Positions 25,100 to 34,971 are shown, counted from the first letter of the stretch. The stretch is DNA of 64,000 nt from Vibrio europaeus (GCF_001695575.1 NZ_LUAX01000007.1:1364001-1428000); one strand, 5' to 3'. A program made the numbers and translations. Notes: generated by a model not told the origin, from the letters alone.

Positions 25100-25495
25100 A
25101 TGGCTATGCCTATTTTCAGAACCTTTTTTAAGCGCAGAGCGCTACGGAAAATGATTGCTCAGATGACCCCAGCTTTAATTAAGGGGTATGGGTCACGAGA
25201 CTTTTACTCTGCTGGTCAAGTTTTACAGGCAGCAATTTCTGTTGGAACTTCCAAACGTTACTTTCACTATAACCTTGCGTTGTTTTGTAATGAGCTAACT
25301 AGCGAGCAAAGTGACAAGTTTGAACTTAGCCAATCTAAGTTAGACGCTTTACGTAAAGAACTAAGCCATAAAATCTTCGCTGGAGCGGAATATACGGCGA
25401 TTGATGTACTCAAGCTAGCGAGCCCTTCTTCTTGGAAAGGCGGAAGCATAGAAGACAGTATGGCGAATCACTATGGAATGAATAGCCGTTACTAA
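25100..25495 (+). CDS. DUF6559-like small protein
   Basis: A 131-residue soluble protein with a basic start (FFKRRALRKMIAQM) and a YSAGQVLQAAISVGTSKRYFHYNLALF stretch (here quoted in part as YFHYNLALFCNE) that resembles the Vibrio DUF6559 family. The start at 25100 is preferred because an extended -10 ends near 25070, which rules out the longer frame; ATG 25106 is an alternative with AGGT ten bases upstream. The gene has its own promoter and terminator. The function is unknown. Confidence 0.65.
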   Translation: MAMPIFRTFFKRRALRKMIAQMTPALIKGYGSRDFYSAGQVLQAAISVGTSKRYFHYNLALFCNELTSEQSDKFELSQSKLDALRKELSHKIFAGAEYTAIDVLKLASPSSWKGGSIEDSMANHYGMNSRY

Positions 25496-25509
25496 GCAGT
25501 AAGCTTGAC

Positions 25510-25547
25510 CGAAAAAGGATTAATACAGTGGCATTAATCCTTTTTTC
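25510..25547. terminator. Bidirectional terminator
   Basis: Stem AAAAAGGATTAAT / ATTAATCCTTTTTT with an 8-base loop. A- and T-runs on both sides serve the DUF6559-like gene and the convergent glycoside-hydrolase-like gene. Confidence 0.9.
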
Positions 25548-25551
25548 GTTT

Positions 25552-27828
25552 TTATCTCGCTTCTAAAGGCTTCCACCTCATCGTTTTATTGCCTTCGAGC
25601 AAAGCCAATATAGACTGTGGCTCAAGCTTGTACTTGTCTAGTTCAACTTCTTTGTCTGAGAAGTTAGCCATTATCTTACTGCCATCAGAAAAGGTCGTTT
25701 GCTGTACCTTGCCATCTTCCGTTAACCACTCAAAACGTTTTAACTGCTTATCCCAAAGCGCCTGATGTAGAGGCTTAAAACCTGATTGGTAGTGTTTAAG
25801 CTGCACTAATCTCTTGCTGTTTGGTGACAATACTTCGTCTCTACTGAGATGAACCATCGCGGGAACATTGTAAAGCATAGCTGTTAGGTCACGCTCAACT
25901 TTAACATCGCTGAATTTTAGGCTATCAGAGTGCCAATGGTGGCTGTTAATCACTTCATCGTGAAAGACGGCTTGGTAGAGCGGAATGCGATATTGAGGCG
26001 CAAAAAGTAATGTTTTATAGGGATCTTTAACTTTTGCAGGCTTAAAAAAGAAATCTGGCTTGTGATCTGGATACCAACGACCCAGATAGTAGGGTGAGTG
26101 AGTATCGCGTTTCATCTCTTTATCACTCCAACCAAACCCAATCGTTTCTAAACCATGAGCAAAAGCAATGCCTGAGGTGGTAAGTGCGTTACCATCTTCT
26201 GAACCGAGTACGACGTTGTTATTGGCGACAATAGACTGCATTCGTGAATTAAACCCGCGTAGCATTTCAGATTCGCTTGTCTTCAAGTTGTAGTCCTCAC
26301 GTGCCATTGCAGTGGCATCGACATCAATGAACAGACTATCAAACTGACCCAAATGGAGAATGTCTGACATTCGTTTGCTTACATATTCTATTTCACAAAG
26401 GGGGTTGAGGTAATAGCCGTTACCACGAAAGCCTTTCTTCTTTGAGCCGTCTGCAAGTTCGATAGCGCATGTGTTGCGAATTTGGTCAGGGAGCTGCGCA
26501 GTAAGCCATCCATCATTGAGCCCAATGGGTATTGCAGTATTGTATGAATCGTAAGTGCCAACCAAATACCCAGCTTGCTTGGCTTGTTTAATGACTTCTG
26601 GTTGGTAGAAGGCAGGCATCCAGTTATCAAAACCGAGCCATAAGTGGGTTAAACCTGACGCCTTTAGGTTTTTTACCATATCGGTTGAGATAGCTTGTCC
26701 CCATCGCTGTGGATCAATGAGGTATTGTGCAGCGTGAATGCTTAGCCATTGTTTCTTTTGCTTAGCGGCTTTAAATTGCGCTTCAATGGCATTGTCGACC
26801 ATAGTTGGGGCTGGGGCGTTAAACTTTGTGTTAAGGGCGAGGTTGATAGAGTCTACCAGCAACTGTTTGTGATAATGACTTAGCCAGTCCTTGCCTTTGA
26901 CCAGACCTTGCAACTCTTTTCTGGCTGACTTTTCTATCGCAAGCTGAGCACGCTTAAACAACCACGAGTGCAAACCCCACCAATCAGTGACGTCTTGAAC
27001 ACTAATTCCATCAGCACCAAATAGATACACCTGACTAGCGCCAATAAGTTTTTCGATGTTTGGGTTAGCTTGCTTTTTCTCGGCCAACGTAGAGCTATAG
27101 CCATTATCGATTCGCCACTGGCGATATTGCTTTGCTCCACTTAACCAGTCATCACCAATGCTAATAGAGACCGAGAAGGGCTGTTTAGAGTTGAGGGAGG
27201 TAAATTGATGCGCAGCTCTCACATCGAGTTTGTCAGCGACTTGGTTAAAAGATAGCGAGTTATTGGTTGCGGTCACTAAGTGCCAGCTAATGTATTGAGA
27301 GCCCTGCTTAGCTGTCCAAAAAGGCATTTTTAGGTCTTGAGTGGTGTTAGAACCATCACGGCTCTCAGATAGGTATTTGATCCATTCAGAGCTTGAGGTT
27401 GGAACCCGCATGCCTTCACTAAAAGGTAAATAGAGCTCCTGTACCTCTTCCTCCGCTAGGTTGTACCAACTCAGGGTAATGGGTTGGTCTCTTATCACGG
27501 TTTGATTTTCAGCAAGGCGGAAAGACAAGCTCAGAGTTGACGCTAATTTTGCATCTACTCTGATGTTACTCGGCTTTAAAATCCATTGAAAGCGGGTGTT
27601 AGAAAGCTGATCTAGCTGTACGGCTTGCTGACTCACACCATCAATTTGTAGACCTGCTTGATTTACCGATTGATTGTTCCACTTTATCGCCAGTGAGTTT
27701 GGGTTGATGCTCACGGATTGCGAGTCAGCTATGAGTGAGATGCTGCCAACTGATGTAGCCAGTGAAGCAGGTGATATCAATAGGCTAGCTAAGGTTGATA
27801 GGATTAAGGTGGTTGGTTTATCAGGCAT
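25552..27828 (-). CDS. Secreted glycoside-hydrolase-like protein at the end of the Vxr-type cassette
   Basis: A 758-residue protein with a signal peptide (LILSTLASLLISPASLATS), a beta-rich N-terminal part, a likely TIM-barrel region from about residue 350 to 620 and a C-terminal beta domain. Barrel motifs include THLWLGFDNWM, SLFIDVDATAMAREDYN and VVLGSEDGNALTTSG; the Asp and Glu of the last two are candidate catalytic residues. The substrate is unknown; its linkage to a cell-wall stress sensor makes an envelope polysaccharide plausible. It lies 62 bases after the DUF2861 gene. Confidence 0.68.
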   Translation of the reverse strand: MPDKPTTLILSTLASLLISPASLATSVGSISLIADSQSVSINPNSLAIKWNNQSVNQAGLQIDGVSQQAVQLDQLSNTRFQWILKPSNIRVDAKLASTLSLSFRLAENQTVIRDQPITLSWYNLAEEEVQELYLPFSEGMRVPTSSSEWIKYLSESRDGSNTTQDLKMPFWTAKQGSQYISWHLVTATNNSLSFNQVADKLDVRAAHQFTSLNSKQPFSVSISIGDDWLSGAKQYRQWRIDNGYSSTLAEKKQANPNIEKLIGASQVYLFGADGISVQDVTDWWGLHSWLFKRAQLAIEKSARKELQGLVKGKDWLSHYHKQLLVDSINLALNTKFNAPAPTMVDNAIEAQFKAAKQKKQWLSIHAAQYLIDPQRWGQAISTDMVKNLKASGLTHLWLGFDNWMPAFYQPEVIKQAKQAGYLVGTYDSYNTAIPIGLNDGWLTAQLPDQIRNTCAIELADGSKKKGFRGNGYYLNPLCEIEYVSKRMSDILHLGQFDSLFIDVDATAMAREDYNLKTSESEMLRGFNSRMQSIVANNNVVLGSEDGNALTTSGIAFAHGLETIGFGWSDKEMKRDTHSPYYLGRWYPDHKPDFFFKPAKVKDPYKTLLFAPQYRIPLYQAVFHDEVINSHHWHSDSLKFSDVKVERDLTAMLYNVPAMVHLSRDEVLSPNSKRLVQLKHYQSGFKPLHQALWDKQLKRFEWLTEDGKVQQTTFSDGSKIMANFSDKEVELDKYKLEPQSILALLEGNKTMRWKPLEAR

Positions 27829-27890
27829 ATTTTACGTCGTGTTGTTTTCAATATGCCTATTACACATTAGCGGATGTTTAAATTTGTCAC

Positions 27891-28730
27891 CTATTTGTCT
27901 CTATTAGAGAAGGGCAACGAGATTCGATGAATGTACTCAACTTTTACTCCAGGCTGGTACTCAAAAATGATTGTGGAGGCACTTAAGTGGCGAGCATTGG
28001 GTGGGGGTTGCAGTTGCTCTAGAGTTATCTTCTTGCTTGTCACTTCTAGTGCTTTTTTGTTCTTTACTTGATTGTACTCGGAATCAAACCATTGGAGATT
28101 CACAACGGGTTTCGCACAGCCGTTATTGAGTTTAGGAAGGTTCGCTTGAATCTGAGAACTATCAATTGTCGAACGATTAAGCCAGTGGTTGCTATCGTAA
28201 CGAGAAACAACAACAGGCAACTCGTTGCGATTGTATTTTAAATAGTAGATTCCCGCCTCAGGAGAAGTAATGAGTTCGTTGGTTTCCCACTCCTGATAAT
28301 TCTTGTGAGGCTCAATCTCTCCAGATAATAGAGATATTCCTTGCGGAGTGACGAGTGAGAAATAGCCACCTTGTTGTGTTTCTTCTGTAGATACTTTGAT
28401 TTGGTATCCGCTGCTAGAGAAACCGCTACGACTGATAAAAGAGAGTGTCAACCGAGGAGGCATCGCAGACAAACTGGTATCAAGCTGATGACCGCAGTTT
28501 GATTGTGCCAATATGGCTTCTTTAACGGGTTGCCAATGTCTGGGCTCAATTTGATTCTGACTCAGTGCTAGAGTGAGTTCTTGCCATGCTCGTCTCGGCT
28601 GCTTTTCGAGTAGAGCCTCCATGGTCGATTGCATTGGCGTATTGCGGAACCACGCAGCGTCGTTTGCTGAACAGAAAGGAGTAAAGAATGCAATCAGCAG
28701 TGGTGCCATTATCCAATTCTTATCACTCAT
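27891..28730 (-). CDS. vxrC: DUF2861 protein, Vxr cassette third gene
   Basis: A 279-residue exported protein with a signal peptide (IMAPLLIAFFTPFCSA) that matches the DUF2861 proteins following VxrB-type regulators in Vibrio. ATG 28730 is chosen because it overlaps the regulator stop by four bases; the longer frame reads into vxrB. Its beta-rich body includes several conserved aromatic residues but no catalytic motif. In V. cholerae accessory vxr genes modulate the system; a periplasmic role is inferred. The gene symbol follows the cassette order and is less certain than the family. Confidence 0.78.
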   Translation of the reverse strand: MSDKNWIMAPLLIAFFTPFCSANDAAWFRNTPMQSTMEALLEKQPRRAWQELTLALSQNQIEPRHWQPVKEAILAQSNCGHQLDTSLSAMPPRLTLSFISRSGFSSSGYQIKVSTEETQQGGYFSLVTPQGISLLSGEIEPHKNYQEWETNELITSPEAGIYYLKYNRNELPVVVSRYDSNHWLNRSTIDSSQIQANLPKLNNGCAKPVVNLQWFDSEYNQVKNKKALEVTSKKITLEQLQPPPNARHLSASTIIFEYQPGVKVEYIHRISLPFSNRDK

Positions 28731-29374
28731 GAGTTTTCCACCAATCGATATCCTACACCGCGATGTGTTTCTATCTCTAAACAAGGTAAGGTATTACGTA
28801 GCTTTAAGATATGGTTGTCTACGGTTCGCGTTGTGGGAAAGGCTTGGTAACCCCAGATCTTATTGAGTAGCTCTTCACGATGGAAAACACGACCTTGATT
28901 TTGAATTAAGAGAACGAGAAGTTGAAACTCCTTCGGTTTCAGGGTGACTGGTTTATCTTGGTCGAGGACCTGTCGCATAGAAACATCAATAGAAAGGGTT
29001 TTGTAAGCGATCGTACTTGAGCCCAGAGGACGAAGGTGAGTAACGATACGGGCTAAGAGTTCTTCTTGTGCAAAGGGCTTAGTCATATAGTCTTTCGCAC
29101 CACACATTAACCCTTCAACGCGTTGCTCAACCTCTATTTTAGCTGTTAGCACAATGACAGGCAGTGCTTTCGTTTGTAACCAAGTGGGTAAGTGATTAAG
29201 GCTGTCGCCATCTTGAAGTTGGCGATCTAAAATCACGAGATCAGCACTAAACCAATGTTTTCCGGCCTCTTTAGCGTTGGTAACCCAAGTACAATGATAC
29301 CCATTGGATTGTAAGAAGGTTTGGACTCCTTGACCGAGTAGTTGATCATCTTCAACTAGCAGGATTGAATTCAT
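28727..29374 (-). CDS. vxrB: VxrB/VbrR-type response regulator
   Basis: A 215-residue OmpR-type regulator: receiver domain with the acidic pair in LLVEDDQ, phosphorylatable Asp in LVILDRQL, Lys in MTKPF, then a winged-helix DNA-binding domain (LLVLLIQNQGRVFHREELLN quoted in part as RVFHREELL, GVGYRL). The start at 29374 overlaps the kinase stop by four bases. In V. cholerae and V. parahaemolyticus this regulator controls cell-wall synthesis genes, beta-lactam resistance and, in V. cholerae, type VI secretion and biofilm; the same role is inferred here. Confidence 0.9.
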   Translation of the reverse strand: MNSILLVEDDQLLGQGVQTFLQSNGYHCTWVTNAKEAGKHWFSADLVILDRQLQDGDSLNHLPTWLQTKALPVIVLTAKIEVEQRVEGLMCGAKDYMTKPFAQEELLARIVTHLRPLGSSTIAYKTLSIDVSMRQVLDQDKPVTLKPKEFQLLVLLIQNQGRVFHREELLNKIWGYQAFPTTRTVDNHILKLRNTLPCLEIETHRGVGYRLVENS

Positions 29375-30747
29375 AGAGGCAGCTCCAAAGTAATGCGTGT
29401 TGGGTTGGTGTTGATGATGACGTTTCCACCGAGGTGTGACATCAGGTGGTGAACCAAACTCAGACCGATGCCCATATTGTTGTCTTGATTGGTGTTTTGC
29501 TTCATTCTCATACGATTCCAATAGGAAGGAAATTGCCCAGCATCGGTAACGGTAATACAGAGCTTCTCATTGACAGAAACATGGATTTTAATCGGAGCCT
29601 TACCATGCTGTTTGGCATTCATTATCAGGTTGTTTAAACAGGTGGTAAGCCAGTAGAAGGGAAGCGTGAGTTGCTTGTCTTCATCCAAATAGAAATCAAC
29701 GCCCTGTCCAGAGCAAGTATGCTCTAACCATTCACTCAAATTGGCTTCTTGATTGGCATCGTTGTAGCTTTCTTTTGAACTCAAGTACCCTTTGCTAGCT
29801 TCGGTGAGTTGCGCTAGGCGTTGGTAGTCTTCCAATAAACGCCACATAGCCTGTTGTGAGTTCTCATTTAGTGAATCAAACTCTTGGCGAAAAAGGTCGA
29901 CTGTCATGCCTAGGCTCGCAATGGGAGTACGTAATTCATGTGTCAGTAGCTGTAAGATAAAACGTTTGTTGCGATTTTGCTGACGTTTTAGATAAAGAGT
30001 GCGAGCTAACAATAAAGCCAAAACTAAAGAGAAGATCGAAGCGAGTATCGCTGCAATATATCCATTGGATTGAGCTTTAGCGATACACAAGTTGCTGTAG
30101 CGAAAGTCACACTGGTTGCCATTAATCGTGATCGCAAACTGCTGTGCAACAGGCTGCCAATCTTTGTTTGGAATCTTTCTCCAACCTTGCTCTCCATTTA
30201 GCCATAGCGCATCGGGTTCTAGCCAAGCTCGGTAACCTTTCAGTAGAGCGTCTCTTCCAGAATCTGAAATCTGATTAAATACACTTCGTAGTGGGTGTGA
30301 TGGATTGTCACCGGATAACCAAAGCACCAGTTGGTCGTTAACTGGTTTGATGCTTTCGAAGTAGCGGTCGACAAAAGTGCCTCCAGCTGGGTGGCGTTTT
30401 GGGTTTTCCTGAAACCACGAGTCAGGGATCGCTTTCTTGTTGCAAACATAAAGCTCAAACTCAACCGCGCTTTCTAGAGCTGGATTATAAGTAGAAGGCG
30501 TCTGACACTTTTGTTTGATGGTTGAAAGCACCTCAATGTCTGCCCACGAAAACTGGCTAAAATCAGGATATTGACTCTCTGATATCAGTAGGTCACTTGG
30601 ATAACGCGACAGTTCTTCTTGCGACAGAGTCAATTGAGCATTGGACCAACTACTTTGATAAAACTGCTGCCATGTTTGCTGCAAAGATGCCTTAGCATCG
30701 AAAGCAAACAAGACGAAGAAGAAAGTAGCGTATAAGCGTAAGGGCAT
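29371..30747 (-). CDS. vxrA: VxrA/VbrK/WigK-type sensor histidine kinase (DUF3404)
   Basis: A 458-residue kinase: signal peptide, a periplasmic DUF3404-like sensor domain of about 200 residues with cysteines at 81, 102, 213 and 221 that could form two disulphides, one membrane helix at about 230-250, HELRTP with His270, and an ATP-binding domain with NNLIMNAKQHG and MGIGLSLV. Relatives respond to cell-wall damage, and VbrK was reported to bind beta-lactams directly. It heads the operon vxrA-vxrB-vxrC-hydrolase, with ATGA overlaps between the first three. Confidence 0.93.
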   Translation of the reverse strand: MPLRLYATFFFVLFAFDAKASLQQTWQQFYQSSWSNAQLTLSQEELSRYPSDLLISESQYPDFSQFSWADIEVLSTIKQKCQTPSTYNPALESAVEFELYVCNKKAIPDSWFQENPKRHPAGGTFVDRYFESIKPVNDQLVLWLSGDNPSHPLRSVFNQISDSGRDALLKGYRAWLEPDALWLNGEQGWRKIPNKDWQPVAQQFAITINGNQCDFRYSNLCIAKAQSNGYIAAILASIFSLVLALLLARTLYLKRQQNRNKRFILQLLTHELRTPIASLGMTVDLFRQEFDSLNENSQQAMWRLLEDYQRLAQLTEASKGYLSSKESYNDANQEANLSEWLEHTCSGQGVDFYLDEDKQLTLPFYWLTTCLNNLIMNAKQHGKAPIKIHVSVNEKLCITVTDAGQFPSYWNRMRMKQNTNQDNNMGIGLSLVHHLMSHLGGNVIINTNPTRITLELPL

Positions 30748-30839
30748 TAAAAACCATTAACCAAATGAAGGGGCTCCCACAAATGTTAGCGACTTTTTAG
30801 CGAGATTTGTAACCTCAGTGTCAACAAAATATACGCGGA

Positions 30840-33317
30840 CTATAATTCAGCGTATTTTTCGGCTAATTGCGCAATGGGCATTGGTCTTTCGATTAGGTAA
30901 CCTTGCAATACATCACAGCCATAATCGATTAGTACCGTTTTTTGTGCCTCTGTCTCTACACCTTCAGCGACAACTCTCATACTTGCGGATTGCGCAATGG
31001 CGAGAATAGCTTTGACTAGAGAGTCACTCTGCTCAGAGCTCAACATCTTATCGACAAAGACTCGGTCAATTTTGAGTTCGTCCAACGGCAGGTTACTCAA
31101 ATAACTTAGCGATGAATAACCAGTACCAAAGTCATCGAGAGAAATCGTAAAGCCAAGCTCTTTGATCTGGTTAATAATCGGTGTCACTTTTGGAAGGTCG
31201 CTAATCAAGACGTTTTCCGTTATCTCAAGCGTAATTCGGTTACTCGGTAACTGGTTCTCTTCTATCGCTCTTTTTAGCTGGCTAATGAAAGCTTTATCCA
31301 TCAACTGCATAGGGGAGATATTAATCGATAGGGTAGAGCTGTACTCGGGAGACGGAAAAACGCTGGCAAATTCTTCACAGGCTTTATTGAGCACAAACTC
31401 TCCGATCTGACCTATGAGTCCAATTTCTTCGGCGAGAGAGATAAATTCCAATGGAGACACGTTGCCTAGGTGAGGGTTGTGCCAACGTAGCAGACTTTCC
31501 ACCCCATGCAGCTCACCTGTTTGGGCGGTGACTTGAGGTTGATAGCTTACGGTCAGCTCGTCACGTTCAATAGCTTCACGTAACTCTCTTTCAAGCAAGA
31601 AATCGTACTGTACCTGTTTGTTTATAGAACTATCGAAGAATAGGACATCACCTTTTTGCCGCGCTTTAGATTTGTAGAGAACAATGTCGGCCTTTGATAT
31701 TAAATCTTCAGGCTCGTCTCCATCAGACGGATACATGGAGACGCCAATAGAACAACTAGCAAAAATAACCTTACCATCGATAACAAATTGTTGTTTGAAC
31801 ACATTTTTTATCTTGTCGACTTTAGCTTCGGTTTCAGAAAGATTTTTTAGGTTGGAAAAACAAAAGATAAACTCGTCGCCACCAAAGCGAGCAACGAAAT
31901 CATTTGGCCCTAAGAACTCATCAAACTTCTTACCGATCTCGCTAAGTAATTTGTCACCCGCACTGTGTCCGTATAAGTCATTCACTTTCTTAAAATCATC
32001 GAGATCGACAAACATAACTGCCAATTGACAACACGCTGCTTCGGAAAGCTGAATTCCTTGTCGAATATTGTTGTGAAGCTGGGCTCGGTTAGGCAGTCCG
32101 GTTAGTTCGTCGTGACACGCCATGTATTCGAGTTTGTCCTTGGTATCTTGTAAGTCATCAAAATCGCGATTAATTCTTTTTTCAAATCGCTTGAATCGAT
32201 TAGCGATAAGTCGGCTAAGCACTAAAGACAAAGCAGCGACAACTAATATCGTGAACCCACCAATTACTAACATCTGGTGCAGCGTCTCTTGCTGCTCTTG
32301 GTCAGCTTGTTGAGCACGGCTGGCTAAAAATTGATTATTTAGTTCGTTGTAGATGCCTGCGCCAATTGTCCAACCCCAGTTTTCATCTTTGACGACGTAA
32401 CTGGTTTTAGAGTAGTTAGAGATCTTGGAAGGGCCAACAGGCGCGATGTATTTCACAATGCCCTTGTTGGTTTCCATGATACGTTTCGCGCCTTCTTTGA
32501 CTTCTTCACTACCAATATCAAAGATGCTTTTGCCAATTAACGACTGATCTAAATGAGAGAGAACTTGACCATTCTCATCAACGACAAAGACATAGCCGTG
32601 CTCACCAAATCTTAAGTTTTTTAACCATTCGAGCGAAGTCGCTTTGATGTCATTTTCCACGTCGACAACATAGTCACCCGTGCCAATAAACCAATCATAG
32701 GGTGCAAAGTATTTACCGAAACCAATTTTTTCAAACTCATGATTTTTGTTGTTGGGTTTTACAAACCACCAGCGATAAAAGTCTTCGCCTTTCGCTTTAA
32801 CTTGTTCGCCCATTTCACGGACAATGTAGCTACCGCGAACGTCTCTGAAATCCCATAAAGATGTCCCTTCCACTCTAGGGAGCAAAGGGTGCATCACATT
32901 GATGCCTTCCGTTTTATAGATAAAGAAGTAACCACGTCCGTTATTGAAGCGAATATCTCGCAAGGCGTCAGTGATGAGCTTAGTGACTTGTTTTTCTGGG
33001 AGTTGTTTGTTGTTTTCGTAGATGCGAGTGGCGATAGCGTGCGCTTCGTAGATTCGTTCTTTAATCGTACTTTCTAGTTGTAGTTCTGTTTGGTCACGGG
33101 CGAACTCTATTTGCTCAAGGACGTACTCTACACGGTTGGTCAATTCGACAAGCTGTCTTTGCTCGTAATTCTGTTGAAGTGAAGCGAGATCTTCTTGAGA
33201 GCTTAGGATGGTGTCTCTAACGGTAAACAAAACCCATAACAGGGTAAAAAAAGCAACGATAGTAGCGGGAGCATACGTAATAAGATTGATCAGTTTTTTG
33301 TCCGTTAGCTTGCTCAT
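30840..33317 (-). CDS. Cache-domain GGDEF-EAL protein
   Basis: An 825-residue membrane protein: helix at about 10-35, a periplasmic Cache region with two subdomains (GRGYFFIYKTEGINVMHP, GEHGYVFVVDENGQVLSH), a second helix near 370, then GGDEF and EAL domains. GGDEF is intact (RFGGDEF) but lacks the RxxD inhibitory site. The EAL signature reads ESL, with other catalytic residues in place (NISP, EITE, DDFGTG, KIDR, EGVE). Either activity may dominate. ATG 33317 with GGAG is preferred to the start 25 codons earlier. It is not linked to the vxr genes. Confidence 0.92.
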   Translation of the reverse strand: MSKLTDKKLINLITYAPATIVAFFTLLWVLFTVRDTILSSQEDLASLQQNYEQRQLVELTNRVEYVLEQIEFARDQTELQLESTIKERIYEAHAIATRIYENNKQLPEKQVTKLITDALRDIRFNNGRGYFFIYKTEGINVMHPLLPRVEGTSLWDFRDVRGSYIVREMGEQVKAKGEDFYRWWFVKPNNKNHEFEKIGFGKYFAPYDWFIGTGDYVVDVENDIKATSLEWLKNLRFGEHGYVFVVDENGQVLSHLDQSLIGKSIFDIGSEEVKEGAKRIMETNKGIVKYIAPVGPSKISNYSKTSYVVKDENWGWTIGAGIYNELNNQFLASRAQQADQEQQETLHQMLVIGGFTILVVAALSLVLSRLIANRFKRFEKRINRDFDDLQDTKDKLEYMACHDELTGLPNRAQLHNNIRQGIQLSEAACCQLAVMFVDLDDFKKVNDLYGHSAGDKLLSEIGKKFDEFLGPNDFVARFGGDEFIFCFSNLKNLSETEAKVDKIKNVFKQQFVIDGKVIFASCSIGVSMYPSDGDEPEDLISKADIVLYKSKARQKGDVLFFDSSINKQVQYDFLLERELREAIERDELTVSYQPQVTAQTGELHGVESLLRWHNPHLGNVSPLEFISLAEEIGLIGQIGEFVLNKACEEFASVFPSPEYSSTLSINISPMQLMDKAFISQLKRAIEENQLPSNRITLEITENVLISDLPKVTPIINQIKELGFTISLDDFGTGYSSLSYLSNLPLDELKIDRVFVDKMLSSEQSDSLVKAILAIAQSASMRVVAEGVETEAQKTVLIDYGCDVLQGYLIERPMPIAQLAEKYAEL

Positions 33318-33521
33318 ATCGCTCCTTGAGATGGTTCGCTCTGTTGGACAGTATAGCGTCATTGACTTTATAGTTTTATTTACATTCTGCAAAATTATTG
33401 ATTGTTATCGAAATTTGAGAGTTAGCCATAACAAACTAGCTGCTTAAGATTAAGACAATCTGGAGACATTCACGTTATGTAGACCATACTTACTGAACCT
33501 TATCCTTTAGAGTGAGCCTTG

Positions 33522-34454
33522 GTGAGAAGAGCAGTTATTTGGTTTATCGTATTCATTCCAGCACTGGCTTGGGTGAGCCTGTCGTTCTACGAATCAACGT
33601 GGTGGATAGAAAACATCGTCGCATTTCCGGCGATCTTTCTGCTCGTATATTGGGTGATGAGTGTTGGCTTCTGTCTCGGAAAACATTGGCTGCAAGCGTG
33701 TGTTTGCTTGGTCGTTTCTGGTGTGTTCTTTTTGCTCACACCTAAGTCGGTTCGTGTGCTCACTGCCAATTGCGTCAACCCAATCACTGTGACTCAATTT
33801 AATCTTTACTACGAGAACGACAATGTAAATGGGTTTATTAACTATTTGCTCGCCAACCCAAGTGATTTAGTGGTTCTACAAGAAGTTGCTCCGGAAATAG
33901 GCGAGAAACTTAAAACCCTTGATGATGTGTACCCTTATTACTACGGTGGTCAGGAGGGAATAGGGTATCCGTCAAGCCAGATGATTTTGAGCCGTTCACC
34001 ACTGAAAGATATGTCGGTTTTTCTCACGCCGGATGAACAGGCAATTATCCGGGGCACATGGCACCCCAATAAACACGTTGATCTCACTCTGATGGTGGCT
34101 CATCCCACTTCACCGAGGACCAAAGAGCTATGGTATCGACGCAATGCCATTATTCGCACCATTGAGTCTTTAAATCAGCTCTATCCAAGTGACGAGGTGT
34201 TGGTTGTCGGAGACTTTAATCTCTCTTCGGCGAGCCTTCGGTTTGGTAAGATGTTTCCCAGTTTTCAAACTGCTCCTGTAGCGAGTTGGCCAAATTGGGT
34301 CAATCAGTTTCAAACACCAGAATTTACGATGATTGCAATCGATCATTTATGGCTAAAGTCGAGTCAAACCGGCAGAAGGATTTGCGAAAGGAGAAGTGTA
34401 GAAAAGCCAAATGGTTCCGATCATAAGATGGTAGTGACGAAAATTGGTTATTGA
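33522..34454 (+). CDS. Membrane-anchored endonuclease/exonuclease/phosphatase family protein
   Basis: A 310-residue protein with two or three N-terminal membrane helices (residues 4-75) followed by an EEP-fold domain. Its motifs are present: LQEV for the metal-binding Glu, a histidine in VAHPTSP, GDFNLSS and a final SDH. Relatives act as DNases, sphingomyelinases or phosphatases, and the active site would face the periplasm. GTG 33522 or the TTG one codon earlier are both possible; neither has a strong Shine-Dalgarno sequence. Substrate unknown. Confidence 0.8.
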   Translation: MRRAVIWFIVFIPALAWVSLSFYESTWWIENIVAFPAIFLLVYWVMSVGFCLGKHWLQACVCLVVSGVFFLLTPKSVRVLTANCVNPITVTQFNLYYENDNVNGFINYLLANPSDLVVLQEVAPEIGEKLKTLDDVYPYYYGGQEGIGYPSSQMILSRSPLKDMSVFLTPDEQAIIRGTWHPNKHVDLTLMVAHPTSPRTKELWYRRNAIIRTIESLNQLYPSDEVLVVGDFNLSSASLRFGKMFPSFQTAPVASWPNWVNQFQTPEFTMIAIDHLWLKSSQTGRRICERRSVEKPNGSDHKMVVTKIGY

Positions 34455-34526
34455 TATCGATTCTCACTTACAAACAAAGTATGCTTGCTCACCTAATTAA
34501 CTTTGCCAAGGGAAAGGGTGCTCACT

Positions 34527-34895
34527 ATGAGTAATTTAGCCATCACAGAAATCAAATCGTTTATTCCAAGTAAAGACTTCGATGAATCACAACGATTCTA
34601 TCAAGCACTGGGCTTTGAGGTCGCCTCAGTTTTTGGTGATGTTGCTTACTTAAGGCGTGAAGGCCACGCTTTTCTGCTGCAAAACTATTATAACGTTGAT
34701 CATGCAGAAAACACCATGATGCACATACTGGTTGAGGATGCGAATAGCTGGTTTAATCATGTTAAAGACTCGCAGATAGAGCAAAACTTTAGTTGTAAAG
34801 TGACGGAGTTGATAGAGCAGCCGTGGGGAATGTTGGAGTTCTGCGTGATTGATCCATCTGGCGTGTTATGGAGAATTGCGCAAAATATTCGCTAA
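34527..34895 (+). CDS. Glyoxalase/bleomycin-resistance (VOC) family protein
   Basis: A 122-residue protein with the VOC fold: two beta-alpha-beta units with FIPSKDFDESQRFYQALGFEV as the first and the C-terminal WGMLEFCVIDPSGVLW. ATG 34527 is used because the longer frame begins in the upstream untranslated region. Small VOC proteins can be metal-dependent enzymes or simple binding proteins for bleomycin-like drugs; the His/Glu metal set is not complete by eye. Single gene. Confidence 0.8.
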   Translation: MSNLAITEIKSFIPSKDFDESQRFYQALGFEVASVFGDVAYLRREGHAFLLQNYYNVDHAENTMMHILVEDANSWFNHVKDSQIEQNFSCKVTELIEQPWGMLEFCVIDPSGVLWRIAQNIR

Positions 34896-34971
34896 TTTTA
34901 TATCAGTTGAAGTCAAGCAGAGCTAGCTATAGAATTGCCGCTCCTTTCACATCTCACTTGTTTGAGGACAT

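Noticed and set aside
28731..28784. Longer start of the DUF2861 gene
   Set aside because: It extends into the regulator coding region; the ATGA overlap at 28730 is typical of this cassette.
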